A stretch of DNA of 38,806 bases, taken from Bacteroidota bacterium (GTDB lineage Bacteria; Bacteroidota; Bacteroidia; Palsa-965). The notes under the pieces were generated by a model that was not told the origin of the DNA, searched no databases, and saw only the letters and a program-made list of their open reading frames with translations. Within the stretch, counting starts at the first letter, position 1. Each line of letters begins with the position of its first letter. A program made the translations under genes and the position numbers. Positions 25,199 to 33,912 of this stretch are shown piece after piece. The stretch is taken from NCBI GenBank assembly GCA_013289095.1, contig JABDAO010000016.1, positions 1 to 38,806 of the forward strand, read 5' to 3'.

Positions 25199-26476
25199 AT
25201 GATTACAAGAATAGAAGCGAAAAATTTCAGGTGCTTGAAATATATCGAGCAACCACTTGGAAATTTCCATGTCGTCATTGGCGCAAATGCCAGCGGGAAA
25301 ACGACTTTTCTTGATGTTGTCAGTTTTCTTGCTGACATCGTGAGAGATGGGATTGATAAAGCTATCTATAACCGGGCATCGAACTACACAGATCTCACAT
25401 TTTCCGGCTCCGGAGGCGATATCGAGTTGGCGATTGAAGTAAAATTGCCGGAGCGTATTGTTGCACGTCTGACACATTCAACCTTTGATATCATTCGGTA
25501 TGAAATCTCAATCGGGTTGACGGACGATACCCATGAACATGCGATAAAGCAGGAACGGGCCATCTTATTGAATTCAGGCGTCGTTTACCCGAATTTGAAT
25601 GGATTTGCTCAACAGAGGGTTGGTTTTCCAGAGGCGACAGATGCTCCTCTTACATTGTTGAATAAAAAATACAAATCGACTACCTATAAATCGGTGATTA
25701 AGAAGAATCTCGGTGGCAATGATAATTTTTATCTCGAAACCAATAAGGATGCAGGGAAAGGATTTATGCCCTCATTCAGACTGGGAATAAAAAAGTCGGC
25801 ACTGGGAAATCTGCCTGCTGATGATACTAAATTTCCGGCATCCACCTGGCTTAAGAATTTTTTGCAGGAAGGAGTACAGCTCTTCGTGCTGGATAGTTTA
25901 ACTATGCGTGATCCCAGTCCCCCGGGTCAGTCGGTTCATTTCAAAACAGACGGCTCCAACCTGCCTTTTGTGATTGAAGATTTAAGAAAAGACAAAAATA
26001 AATTTACGCAATGGATTGAACACATTCAAACCGCATTGCCAGATATTGAGGACATTTCAACAGTTGAGCGGGAAGAAGATAAGAAGAGATATATAAAAAT
26101 TAAGTATAACACAGGGATCGAAGTGCCTAGCTGGCTGATTTCGGATGGAACACTGCGGTTAATGGCCCTTACCATTCCCGCTTATCTGCGTGCACTGAGC
26201 GGAGTTTTTTTGATCGAAGAGCCCGAGAACGGCATACATCCCAAAGCAATTGAAACCGTATTTTCATCCCTATCCTCTGTATATAATGCACAGATCCTGA
26301 TTGCTTCCCATTCGCCTATCGTTTTAGGCATGGTCAAACCGGAAGAGCTGCTATGCCTTGCGAAAACACCTGAGGGAATGACTGACATCGTCCTGGGAAT
26401 AAATCATCCCAGGTTGAGAGATTGGAAAGGCAATCCCAATTTATCTTTACTTTTTGCAAGCGGTATATTGTCATGA
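25199..26476 (+). CDS. AAA (OLD/RecF-like) ATPase of a two-gene cassette
   Basis: A 425-residue SMC/ABC-type ATPase. The start MITRIEAKNFRCLKYIEQPL is typical of OLD, RecF and AAA_21 proteins. Walker A is GANASGKTT at residues 28-36. Near the C-terminus are a signature-like LISDGTLRLMALTIPAYL, Walker B GVFLIEEPENGIHP and the switch histidine in ILIASHSPIVL. The middle (about 100-290) is a variable insertion where substrate or target sensing would occur. Its stop overlaps the next gene's start by four bases (ATGA), so the two are translationally coupled. ATPases of this type paired with a small nuclease-like protein are common in anti-phage systems. Defence is inference; the ATPase fold is clear. 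Confidence 0.9.
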   Translation: MITRIEAKNFRCLKYIEQPLGNFHVVIGANASGKTTFLDVVSFLADIVRDGIDKAIYNRASNYTDLTFSGSGGDIELAIEVKLPERIVARLTHSTFDIIRYEISIGLTDDTHEHAIKQERAILLNSGVVYPNLNGFAQQRVGFPEATDAPLTLLNKKYKSTTYKSVIKKNLGGNDNFYLETNKDAGKGFMPSFRLGIKKSALGNLPADDTKFPASTWLKNFLQEGVQLFVLDSLTMRDPSPPGQSVHFKTDGSNLPFVIEDLRKDKNKFTQWIEHIQTALPDIEDISTVEREEDKKRYIKIKYNTGIEVPSWLISDGTLRLMALTIPAYLRALSGVFLIEEPENGIHPKAIETVFSSLSSVYNAQILIASHSPIVLGMVKPEELLCLAKTPEGMTDIVLGINHPRLRDWKGNPNLSLLFASGILS

Positions 26477-27090
26477 AAGATCTGATTATTGCGGTGGCCG
26501 ATGGATATCAGGAAAAAGTGATGGAAGCATTGCTCCCAAGGGTTCCGTTGAGTTCCGGAACCAGGCCTTTTAGCTATGATATTATCAAGAATCCTCTTCA
26601 TGATCCGGGGAGTTATAGTGATAGTCAGGAGCTGCTTCGTTCCTCAATCAAACAATATCGATATGCTCTGATAATTTTCGATTTTGAAGGAACTGGCGTT
26701 GAAGAACTTTCAAATCATCAGATTACCTCCGCTGTGAGTGGGTTGTTGAATTCGAACGGGTGGATGGATCGAAATGCGGTAATCGTTATTGAGCCGGAGC
26801 TTGAAAACTGGATGTGGATTGATAATCGGAATGTAGAGTTGGCCATTGGTTGGACAAGACCTGAATCACTCTATGATTGGGCAAGAGTGAAAGGATATTT
26901 GGAGGGAACCGCCACAAAACCTGTCAGACCGAAGGAGGTTTTGGAAGAGGCACTGAAAATATCGGAGACATCGAAATCGGCATCGATCTACAAGAAAATT
27001 GCATCCAGTGTTTCCTACAATAAATGTGAGGATCCAGCTTTGAAGAAGTTGATAAATCAATTGATAGAATGGTTTCCCCCTGACACGTAA
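26473..27090 (+). CDS. Putative TOPRIM-like partner of the AAA ATPase
   Basis: A 205-residue protein of no certain family. It starts with a beta strand (LIIAVADGYQEKVMEALL), has HDPGSYSDSQELLRS at 43-57, then a buried strand ending in acidic residues (YALIIFDFEG, D70 and E72). A further strand, AVIVIEPELENWMW, carries E109 and E111. Alternating strands ending in acidic pairs, and ELENWMW resembling the FExWLL segment of RloB, suggest a TOPRIM-like metal-dependent nuclease fold. The C-terminal half is helical and lysine/glutamate-rich. The ATG at 26473 overlaps the ATPase stop. I recall similar proteins beside AAA ATPases in other genomes but cannot name the family with confidence. Confidence 0.7.
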   Translation: MKDLIIAVADGYQEKVMEALLPRVPLSSGTRPFSYDIIKNPLHDPGSYSDSQELLRSSIKQYRYALIIFDFEGTGVEELSNHQITSAVSGLLNSNGWMDRNAVIVIEPELENWMWIDNRNVELAIGWTRPESLYDWARVKGYLEGTATKPVRPKEVLEEALKISETSKSASIYKKIASSVSYNKCEDPALKKLINQLIEWFPPDT

Positions 27091-27195
27091 CAGTTTTGTC
27101 ACGCTTTAGAGAATTTCACCCGTTTAGCCGTAAAAGTCATTCTTCTGGATCAACTTTCTTGAATATCAGTAACTTCGTCCAGAGACACGCTTAAG

Positions 27196-29301
27196 ATGCC
27201 GAATGCATTCCTCCAGACTCCCGTTGAATACCTGAAAGGGGTAGGCCCGTTACGCGCCGAACTCCTGAAAAAGGAGATGGGCATTTTTACCTATGGCGAC
27301 CTGCTCACTTTGTATCCATTCAGGTACGTTGATCGTACTAAATTTCATGCAATCAAAGACATTTCACCCGACCTGCCTTATGTACAGCTTCGTGGGCGGT
27401 TTGTGCGTGTGAAGACAATCGGCGAAAAACGCGCCAAGCGTCTTTCGGCCAGCTTTGTCGATTCATCAGGCGAGATCGAGCTGGTATGGTTTCAAGGCAT
27501 CAAATGGATTGCAGATAAATTTAAAGGAGATAAGGAATACATCGTCTTCGGGAAACCCCAGCTCTATAACAACAAATGGAATATTGCCCACCCCGAAGTG
27601 GAAGAGGTGAGCGAAGAGAATACACGGTTGGCCAACGCCCTCCAACCTGTTTATCCAAGCACGGATAAAATGAAGGAAAAGGCTCTCGACACCAAAGGCA
27701 TCGCCCGGTTGATGAAGCCCCTGGTTGCATTGCTGGACGGAAAAATAGAAGAGATCATACCCCCTGCGGTGATGAGCCAGATGAAACTGATGGACCGCGA
27801 AGAGGCAATGCGTCAGATACACCTGCCCTCCGCTCCCGAACGGCTGCAAAAGGCCGAATTCAGATTAAAATTCGAAGAACTGTTCTTCCTCCAGCTAAAG
27901 CTGCTGAAGGTGAAAGCGCAGCACCATGTGGAATATAAGGGCTATGTATTCCCTACAGTGGGCGAGAAATTCAATGAGTTCTATAAAGAACATTTGCCCT
28001 TCCCCCTGACCAATGCACAAAAACGCGTGATCAAGGAAATACGGCATGACATGGGTTCGGGAAAGCACATGAACCGGCTCCTGCAGGGTGATGTAGGAAG
28101 CGGTAAAACACTCGTGGCGCTGATGAGTATGCTGATTGCGATCGACAACGGTTTTCAGGCAGGCATCATGGCCCCTACCGAGATCCTTGCACACCAGCAT
28201 TACGAGACCATCTCGGAGTTTGTAAAGAATATGGATGTAAAGGTGGGACTCTTCACCGGTTCTACGAAGAATGCACAACGCCGTGAACTCCATACCCTGC
28301 TGGAAAACGGCGAACTGGATATACTCATCGGCACACATGCCCTGATCGAAGACGGGGTCAAGTTTAAAAACATCGGGCTCATGGTGATTGATGAGCAGCA
28401 CCGTTTTGGTGTGGAACAACGCTCAAGATTGTGGCAGAAAAACATACAACCCCCGCATATCCTGGTGATGACGGCCACGCCCATACCCCGCACCCTGGCC
28501 ATGACCCTCTACAGCGATCTGGATGTATCTGTCATCGATGAGCTGCCTCCGGGGCGCAAACCGGTAAAGACCTTGCACCGCTACGATTCGCACCGCCTCG
28601 AGGTATTCGGTTTTATCCGCGATCAGATTAAACTTGGGCGTCAGGTCTATGTAGTCTATCCCCTGATCAAGGAATCGGAGACGATGGATTACAAAGACCT
28701 GCAGGATGGGTACGAAAGCATTTCCCGCGCTTTTCCCCTTCCTGAATACAAAGTGAGCATTCTGCACGGGCAAATGAAAGCCGAAGACAAGGATTTCGAA
28801 ATGCGGAGATTCGTGAAAGGCGAAACGCAAATTATGGTTGCCACAACGGTCATCGAGGTGGGAGTCAATGTGCCCAATGCCAGTATCATGATTGTAGAAA
28901 GCGCCGAGCGTTTTGGTCTTTCACAATTGCACCAGCTCCGGGGCAGAGTTGGGCGTGGCGCTGAACAGAGTTATTGTGTCTTGATGAGCTCGCACAAACT
29001 CAGCAGCGATGCCAAACTGCGCCTACAAACCATGGTGAGGACCAGCGATGGTTTTGAGATTGCCGATGTCGATCTGCGTCTGCGCGGCCCCGGCGATATT
29101 ACCGGAACCCAACAAAGCGGGATCCTGAACCTCAAAATAGCCGATATAACACAAGATGCGCAAATCCTGACCTATGCCCGGAATGCGGCCTCTTCCTTGT
29201 TGAAAGACGACCCGGATCTCCAAAAAACCGAGAACGTACCCGCAAGGACCCATCAGACCGAACTTCAGAAAGACAGGGCTACCTGGAGCAGGATCAGTTA
29301 A
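27196..29301 (+). CDS. recG: ATP-dependent DNA helicase RecG
   Basis: A 701-residue double-stranded DNA translocase that remodels stalled forks and Holliday junctions. The N-terminal wedge domain starts with LQTPVEYLKGVGPLRAELL and includes the OB-fold region (VQLRGRFVRVKTIGEKR). Helicase motifs are Q/I LTNAQKRVIKEI and Walker A GDVGSGKT (residues 298-305), MAPTEILAHQHYE, II VIDEQHRFGVEQR, III MTATPIPRTLA. The second domain has VVYPLIKESE, LHGQMKAEDKD and VATTVIEVGVNVPNA, then QLHQLRGRVGRG. The C-terminal RecG motif (LRGPGDITGTQQSG) is intact. It starts 105 bases after the putative defence cassette and is likely chromosomal core. Confidence 0.97.
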   Translation: MPNAFLQTPVEYLKGVGPLRAELLKKEMGIFTYGDLLTLYPFRYVDRTKFHAIKDISPDLPYVQLRGRFVRVKTIGEKRAKRLSASFVDSSGEIELVWFQGIKWIADKFKGDKEYIVFGKPQLYNNKWNIAHPEVEEVSEENTRLANALQPVYPSTDKMKEKALDTKGIARLMKPLVALLDGKIEEIIPPAVMSQMKLMDREEAMRQIHLPSAPERLQKAEFRLKFEELFFLQLKLLKVKAQHHVEYKGYVFPTVGEKFNEFYKEHLPFPLTNAQKRVIKEIRHDMGSGKHMNRLLQGDVGSGKTLVALMSMLIAIDNGFQAGIMAPTEILAHQHYETISEFVKNMDVKVGLFTGSTKNAQRRELHTLLENGELDILIGTHALIEDGVKFKNIGLMVIDEQHRFGVEQRSRLWQKNIQPPHILVMTATPIPRTLAMTLYSDLDVSVIDELPPGRKPVKTLHRYDSHRLEVFGFIRDQIKLGRQVYVVYPLIKESETMDYKDLQDGYESISRAFPLPEYKVSILHGQMKAEDKDFEMRRFVKGETQIMVATTVIEVGVNVPNASIMIVESAERFGLSQLHQLRGRVGRGAEQSYCVLMSSHKLSSDAKLRLQTMVRTSDGFEIADVDLRLRGPGDITGTQQSGILNLKIADITQDAQILTYARNAASSLLKDDPDLQKTENVPARTHQTELQKDRATWSRIS

Positions 29302-29420
29302 TATACCGGTGTTTGGTGTACAGACTAATCAGGAAATGAAGACGGCTCGGCATTAATTGATAATTTTATTCCCGAATGAACGGGTAATTACTTTTCCAAC
29401 ACCTTAAATCTAAAATCAAG

Positions 29421-30698
29421 ATGGGTTTTTCAGACGAACTAAAATGGAGGGGAATGCTCCATGATATTATGCCCGGTACCGAAGCGTTGCTAAACAGCGG
29501 TATGGTAAATGGTTATATAGGCTTTGACCCTACCGCCGATTCGCTGGGGGTAGGCAATCTGGTCCAGATCATGACCTTGCTTCATTTTCAACGTGCCGGA
29601 CACAAACCATTCGCACTCATCGGGGGGGCCACCGGCATGGTAGGCGATCCTTCGGGCAAATCACAGGAACGGAATTTACTGAATGAGGAGGCCTTGAATC
29701 ATAATCTCAGTTGTCAGAAAAAGCAACTCGAGAAATTCCTGGATTTTGGTTGCGGGCCATGTTCCGCAGAGATCGTCAATAACTACGATTGGTTTAAGGA
29801 TTTCAGCTTTCTGGATTTTATACGCGATGTGGGCAAACACATCTCGGTAAACTATATGCTTGCCAAAGATTCGGTAAAGAGCAGGCTCGAAAACGGGATG
29901 TCGTTTACTGAATTTAGTTACCAGCTCGTGCAGGGCTATGATTTTTATTATCTCTGGAAGAATAGGGGCATTAAGCTTCAGATGGGCGGTTCTGATCAGT
30001 GGGGGAATATAGTAACAGGCACAGAACTCATTCGACGCAAAGACGGAGGCGAAGCCTTTGCCCTGACTACGCCCCTGATCAAGAAAGCCGATGGAACCAA
30101 ATTCGGAAAATCTGAAGGAGGGAATGTATGGCTCGACCCGAAAAAGACTTCTCCGTATCAGTTCTATCAGTTCTGGCTTAATTCGAGCGATGAGGATGTG
30201 AAAAAGTATATCCGCATCTTTACTGTTCGCAGCAAGGAAGAAATAGAAACGCTGGAAGCGGAACATCTGCTTGCACCCCATAACCGGATTTTACAGAAAG
30301 AGCTGGCGCATGATATTACAATCAGGGTTCATTCAGAAGAAGAATACAACGCTGCCGTAGAAGCGTCGGAATTGTTGTTTGGCAAAGGCACCACCGATAG
30401 CCTGAAGAAATTGAGCGAAGAGATGTTGCTCTCGGTATTCGATGGGGTTCCACAGTTTGATGTGAGCCGTACCGAACTCGAAGCAGGGATACCCATTGTT
30501 GATCTCCTGGCTGAAAAAACAAAAGTATTCCCGTCTAAAGGAGAGGCGCGAAAAATGCTGCAGGGGGGAGGAGTTTTTATCAACAAAGAAAAGATAGAAA
30601 GCCCCGAACTGGTCATCAATACAGCCAATTTGCTCAACAACCGCTACATCCTGGCTCAGAAGGGCAAGAAGAATTATTTTCTGTTGAAGGTTGTCTGA
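29421..30698 (+). CDS. tyrS: Tyrosyl-tRNA synthetase
   Basis: A 425-residue class I synthetase that charges tRNA-Tyr. It has [17 protein letters not shown] at the HIGH position, [13 protein letters not shown], the tyrosine-binding QLVQGYDF and [11 protein letters not shown], the KMSKS-type loop KFGKS (227-231), and a C-terminal S4 domain ([24 protein letters not shown]). Odd point: the HIGH motif reads G43-V-G-N46; related Bacteroidota sequences I remember read HIGN here, so the first histidine is replaced by glycine. All other parts look intact, so the gene is presumably functional. It is monocistronic, after recG. Confidence 0.96.
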   Translation: MGFSDELKWRGMLHDIMPGTEALLNSGMVNGYIGFDPTADSLGVGNLVQIMTLLHFQRAGHKPFALIGGATGMVGDPSGKSQERNLLNEEALNHNLSCQKKQLEKFLDFGCGPCSAEIVNNYDWFKDFSFLDFIRDVGKHISVNYMLAKDSVKSRLENGMSFTEFSYQLVQGYDFYYLWKNRGIKLQMGGSDQWGNIVTGTELIRRKDGGEAFALTTPLIKKADGTKFGKSEGGNVWLDPKKTSPYQFYQFWLNSSDEDVKKYIRIFTVRSKEEIETLEAEHLLAPHNRILQKELAHDITIRVHSEEEYNAAVEASELLFGKGTTDSLKKLSEEMLLSVFDGVPQFDVSRTELEAGIPIVDLLAEKTKVFPSKGEARKMLQGGGVFINKEKIESPELVINTANLLNNRYILAQKGKKNYFLLKVV

Positions 30699-31236
30699 CT
30701 ATGTACCCGCAATTAATACCACAGATAGGCATCCGCATTACTTGGGATATTTTAAGAGAGGTGATGAAGCAGGCATTCCTTCATCCAAATAATTACATCC
30801 AAGTTTAAAGCAAAGTTTAATTTCCTCAACTGCTCTTAGAATTGAAAGCCATTCTTGGCTTTTCTGGATCTTTTCAAACAGTAAATAATTTTGCTGCAGC
30901 AGCGCTCCTTTTCTGTAGAAAGTGAAAACGCTAATTTAGGCGTGATATAATTGAAGCTCTAATAACCCCACGCTTCAGCGTGGGATACAGAAGCTAACCA
31001 GAACTGGGCTTTAGCCCTGATATAAGCAACATGTCTTACGTAAGAGCATAGATACATGCAGCCTGGGGCACAATGAACAGATATCCTTTTCTGGAAGCTG
31101 GACTTAGAACTGATCTAATTGACCACATCCGTGAAAATTCAAAAAAGCAAGCCGATTCATTTGGATCGGATCAACGGGCATCTGGATCACCTTCATTGCC
31201 TAATCGCTTTGAACGCAGATATGAAAATACCCATAA
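30699..31236. other. Intergenic region after tyrS with REP-like palindromes
   Basis: A 538-base stretch without a recognisable gene. It contains the two palindromes listed separately at 30967 and 31006. A 76-codon frame at 31073-31303 has no family character and overlaps the thioredoxin-like gene. Confidence 0.55.
30967..31017. repeat. REP-like palindrome pair
   Basis: CCCACGCT-TC-AGCGTGGG (30967-30984) is an 8-bp perfect stem with 2-nt spacer, preceded by AACCC. GGGCT-TT-AGCCC follows at 31006-31017. The pair resembles palindromes of the RAYT/IS200-associated REP type, and the first shares its AACCCC-CGCT plan with 17935-17946. Confidence 0.5.
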
Positions 31237-31752
31237 CTATTTCAGGTACTTCAAGAGGTCTTCCTTGTTCAACATCCCGTCCTGGAATCGGATAAGCGCA
31301 TGATGTTCATCATAGATATGGATAGAAGGGGTGTAGGATGCCCTGAACCAGGAACGGTAGAGCTGGTCTTTGTCCTGCACCGTTCTGATTTGCGGGTAAT
31401 GCTCAAACTGGCGCAGGCTGTCATATTTTTTTAGGTCTGCCGTTTCTTCGCGAGAAATGAGGATGAATTGATCGTTTGTGAATTCCTGCATTGAGTGTTT
31501 GATGAGTTTGAACTCGGATAAACAAAACTCACAACTCGTCTTGAAATAGATGATGACAATACGGTGGGCATTTTTTTTCAGACTGTCGGGGGTGAATGCT
31601 TTTCCCTGAAGGTTATAGAATTTAAAAGGAGGCATTGTTTTCAGCGAATCGTAATGACTCAGGACTGTCTCTTGCGAATTGCCGGGGGTGGAAAGAAGAA
31701 ACCAAAAGAGAAACAGAAAGAGCAAAGGGACTGTGTTTTTTCTCATAGACAT
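31237..31752 (-). CDS. Exported thioredoxin-like (TlpA/AhpC-type) protein
   Basis: A 171-residue protein with a thioredoxin fold, probably a periplasmic thiol-disulfide oxidoreductase or redoxin. A signal peptide is followed by the redoxin-type opening FKFYNLQGKAFTPDSLK, the strand HRIVIIYFKTSCEFC with the CxxC pair C74 and C77, and a cis-proline-like segment ASYTPSIHIYDEH. ATGs at 31779, 31752 and 31746 are in frame; the one at 31752 gives a typical signal peptide (MSMRKNTVPLLFLFLFWFLL), and 31779 would add nine unlikely residues. It follows the LuxE-like gene on the same strand at 46 bases and is probably cotranscribed. Confidence 0.82.
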   Translation of the reverse strand: MSMRKNTVPLLFLFLFWFLLSTPGNSQETVLSHYDSLKTMPPFKFYNLQGKAFTPDSLKKNAHRIVIIYFKTSCEFCLSEFKLIKHSMQEFTNDQFILISREETADLKKYDSLRQFEHYPQIRTVQDKDQLYRSWFRASYTPSIHIYDEHHALIRFQDGMLNKEDLLKYLK

Positions 31753-31798
31753 GGTCTTGATAGCTTCATTGGGCAGCATGAAGGTATGGAATTTAGGT

Positions 31799-32785
31799 TT
31801 AGCTGATCATCAGATTGCACCCCCTGACGTCGCTGTGATCAAATCTGCCCAAAATCTCGAATGAGCCATCGGGATAAACCCTACCCAGGTCCTGGGTGGC
31901 AATGAAGGAGCAGGAATAAAGGTTTGCCAGGTCAATCACGTTTATCCCCCCGCTTTTGCCAGGTACAGTCAGGCTAAGCGGATCATGGGTGTCGCGGGTC
32001 AGTATCTTCATCCAGGGAGGGCACCTGAAAATTCCGTTGCCTTTTGAGTAAGCTTGTGAGAGCAATTCGGTCATGCCGTATTCAGAATGAATGGAGTCAA
32101 CACCCAGCCTGTTGCTGAGGCAGGCATGCAATTCTTCTTTCACGAGTTCTTTTCGCTGACCTTTCATCCCCCCGGTTTCCATCACAAGCGTATGCTTCAG
32201 ACGCATGGGCTGCCTTTCTGCAAAATCAAGCAAGGCATAACTTACTCCCAGCAATAGTGTTTTTTGCGACAGGGCCTCCTGTTCTATCAAGGCTGCATGA
32301 AGCTCATCGTGGTTGTGCAGATAAAACCCCCCGGATGGGTGCCCAGACCGCTGAATCAGATCCTGTACCATATAAATAAGCGATGAACCTGCTCGTTCCA
32401 GATACGATGGAAGCAATGCAAGGATGCAATATTCACTTGGGGCTCCATAAAAGAGTTGAAAACAACGTCTGAAACTTTCCTCATACAGGGTCCTGTTGGC
32501 CACCGGGTGTTTGCTTTGCCGGGTATTGGTTGTGCCGCTGCTGGTAAACACCGTGTTGGCCGACAAGCCCTCGTTGATTACTTCGTGGGTTTTGAAGAAT
32601 TCAACCGGAAGAAACGGAATCTGGTTTATCTGGGTAATTTTTGAGGGATCAATCTGCAACCCGGCGATAAAATCGCGGTAGATGGGGGTACGCGTACATT
32701 GGTACCTGAATACTTCCAGACAGGTTTCTTCAAATCCCCGGGGGAGGTTGAAGATATCTGAGAGAATGTTTTTTGTAGAAAGCAA
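31799..32785 (-). CDS. LuxE-like acyl-protein synthetase family protein
   Basis: A 328-residue protein of the LuxE/acyl-CoA synthetase-like superfamily. The order of motifs fits: ALEVFRYQ-like (LEVFRYQCTRTPIYRDF), the IPFLPVEFFKTHEV segment, the nucleotide-binding TVFTSSGTTNTRQSKH, LLPSYLERAGSSLIYMV, and VMETGGMKGQRKE. The late segment SEYGMTELLSQAYS and the terminal DLGRVYPDGSFEILGR match adenylate-forming enzymes. LuxC and LuxD partners are absent, so it is not a bioluminescence enzyme; it probably activates an unknown acyl acid. No ATG is present near the N-terminus, so a TTG at 32785 is the likely start. Its downstream neighbour is the thioredoxin-like gene. Confidence 0.82.
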   Translation of the reverse strand: MLSTKNILSDIFNLPRGFEETCLEVFRYQCTRTPIYRDFIAGLQIDPSKITQINQIPFLPVEFFKTHEVINEGLSANTVFTSSGTTNTRQSKHPVANRTLYEESFRRCFQLFYGAPSEYCILALLPSYLERAGSSLIYMVQDLIQRSGHPSGGFYLHNHDELHAALIEQEALSQKTLLLGVSYALLDFAERQPMRLKHTLVMETGGMKGQRKELVKEELHACLSNRLGVDSIHSEYGMTELLSQAYSKGNGIFRCPPWMKILTRDTHDPLSLTVPGKSGGINVIDLANLYSCSFIATQDLGRVYPDGSFEILGRFDHSDVRGCNLMIS

Positions 32786-33208
32786 ATTAAACGTGTCTGG
32801 AAATTAATAAAACAAGGGTGAATTATCGGTAAATTTAGGTAAAAGGTAAAAGCCGGGACATTGTCCTTGACTCCGACACAAATAGTCCCCCGTTGAAGGC
32901 CCCTGGCAGACCAGAATGCCAGTCAGATCTTGTCGGATGCCAGGATCAGGGAAATTCGTCAAGCATGATTGTCTATACTCAGAGCCGGCAATTCTTGACG
33001 GAGGGTAACTGCCGTGCTGTGGAGTGACAGTTTGGACCCCGGGTTAGGCTCGTCGTCTTCATTTCGTGAGTTTGAATACGGGCTTAGTACATGGTTTAGT
33101 AGGTTGATTTTCAGAGTCTCTGTACCATTGGTTTGATTCTATGGGGTTTCTAATCCGGGATATTGTGAAATTCACTACTTTTAAGTATAAAATTTTATCT
33201 ATGCTCCC
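32786..33208. other. Intergenic region between divergent genes
   Basis: No gene, RNA or obvious repeat was recognised in this 423-base stretch. It lies between the starts of the LuxE-like gene and the first lipoprotein gene, so it should carry both promoters; a TACTTTTA at 33176-33183 is the best -7 candidate for the lipoprotein. Confidence 0.45.
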
Positions 33209-33754
33209 GTGAGAAAATTATCAGCTTTGTTTGTTATCCTTTGTGTCGTGTTTGGTTCTTGTAAACGGGAGCAGAATTTTTCGGTTGTACCCTACATCAG
33301 CTTTGTGGATTTTACAAAATATGGGGCAGATTCAGCCATCGTCAGGATAAAATTTACGGATGGCGACGGTGATATTGGTCTTGACCCAACTGATTTATCA
33401 CCACCCTATAACATCGGGTCGCGTTATTACGCTGATTTGTTCCTGGTATATTATTATCTCGATCCGGAGAGTAATACCTGGAAGGTATACAATAACAATA
33501 TCACCAACACCAACTCGACCCAGTTCGACACGATGCAGTATACCTACCGCATCCCGAACCTCACCCAGAGCGGGCAAAATCAAAGCCTACAGGGCGAGAT
33601 TAAGGTGGCAATTCCAGCCCCTTATTGTCTGACCGGGTCTGTATTATTTCCACATTCACCTCCTGCCCCCCAATTTATGTATAAGATCACACTGGTTGAC
33701 CGGGCGCTTCACGTCAGCAATACGGTACAAACCGGGCCTATTTCCTACCCCTGA
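33209..33754 (+). CDS. Lipoprotein of a tandem pair (DGDGD-containing), copy 1
   Basis: A 181-residue lipoprotein of unknown function. A short signal peptide ends in the lipobox VFGSC with C18. Then follow SVVPYISFVDFTKYG, a calcium-loop-like FTDGDGDIGLDPTD, the strand ADLFLVYYYLDPESNTWKVY, and the C-terminal LTQSGQNQSLQGEIKVAIPAP and MYKITLVDRALHVSN. The GTG at 33209 is the only plausible start, because an ATG eight bases upstream is out of frame and closes at once. It shares most motifs with the next gene, from which it is separated by 158 bases. The DGDGDIG segment suits divalent metal binding; this is inference. Confidence 0.75.
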   Translation: MRKLSALFVILCVVFGSCKREQNFSVVPYISFVDFTKYGADSAIVRIKFTDGDGDIGLDPTDLSPPYNIGSRYYADLFLVYYYLDPESNTWKVYNNNITNTNSTQFDTMQYTYRIPNLTQSGQNQSLQGEIKVAIPAPYCLTGSVLFPHSPPAPQFMYKITLVDRALHVSNTVQTGPISYP

Positions 33755-33887
33755 GCGGCAGTATCGGTATCAGAGCAGTAAGCGAAATATGTGGGTACGG
33801 GAGGTTTCCTGATCCTGGCTGGCAGAAAACAGGGGGGCAGAGAACCCGTTTTATTCATCTTCTGATTTTGGTTAAGAGATAATTAAG

Positions 33888-33895
33888 TACTTTTA
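33888..33895 (+). promoter_or_regulatory. Candidate -7 box before lipoprotein copy 2
   Basis: TACTTTTA differs by one base from TAnnTTTG, and a TTTG at 33867-33870 lies 17 bases upstream, giving an acceptable -33/-7 pair. The same TACTTTTA occurs 33 bases before copy 1, suggesting shared control. Confidence 0.35.
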
Positions 33896-33912
33896 TACAT
33901 CAATTTCAGCTC

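Noticed and set aside
31073-31303. 76-codon plus-strand frame before the thioredoxin-like gene end
   Set aside because: It overlaps the 3' end of the opposite gene and has no homology or promoter that I can recognise.
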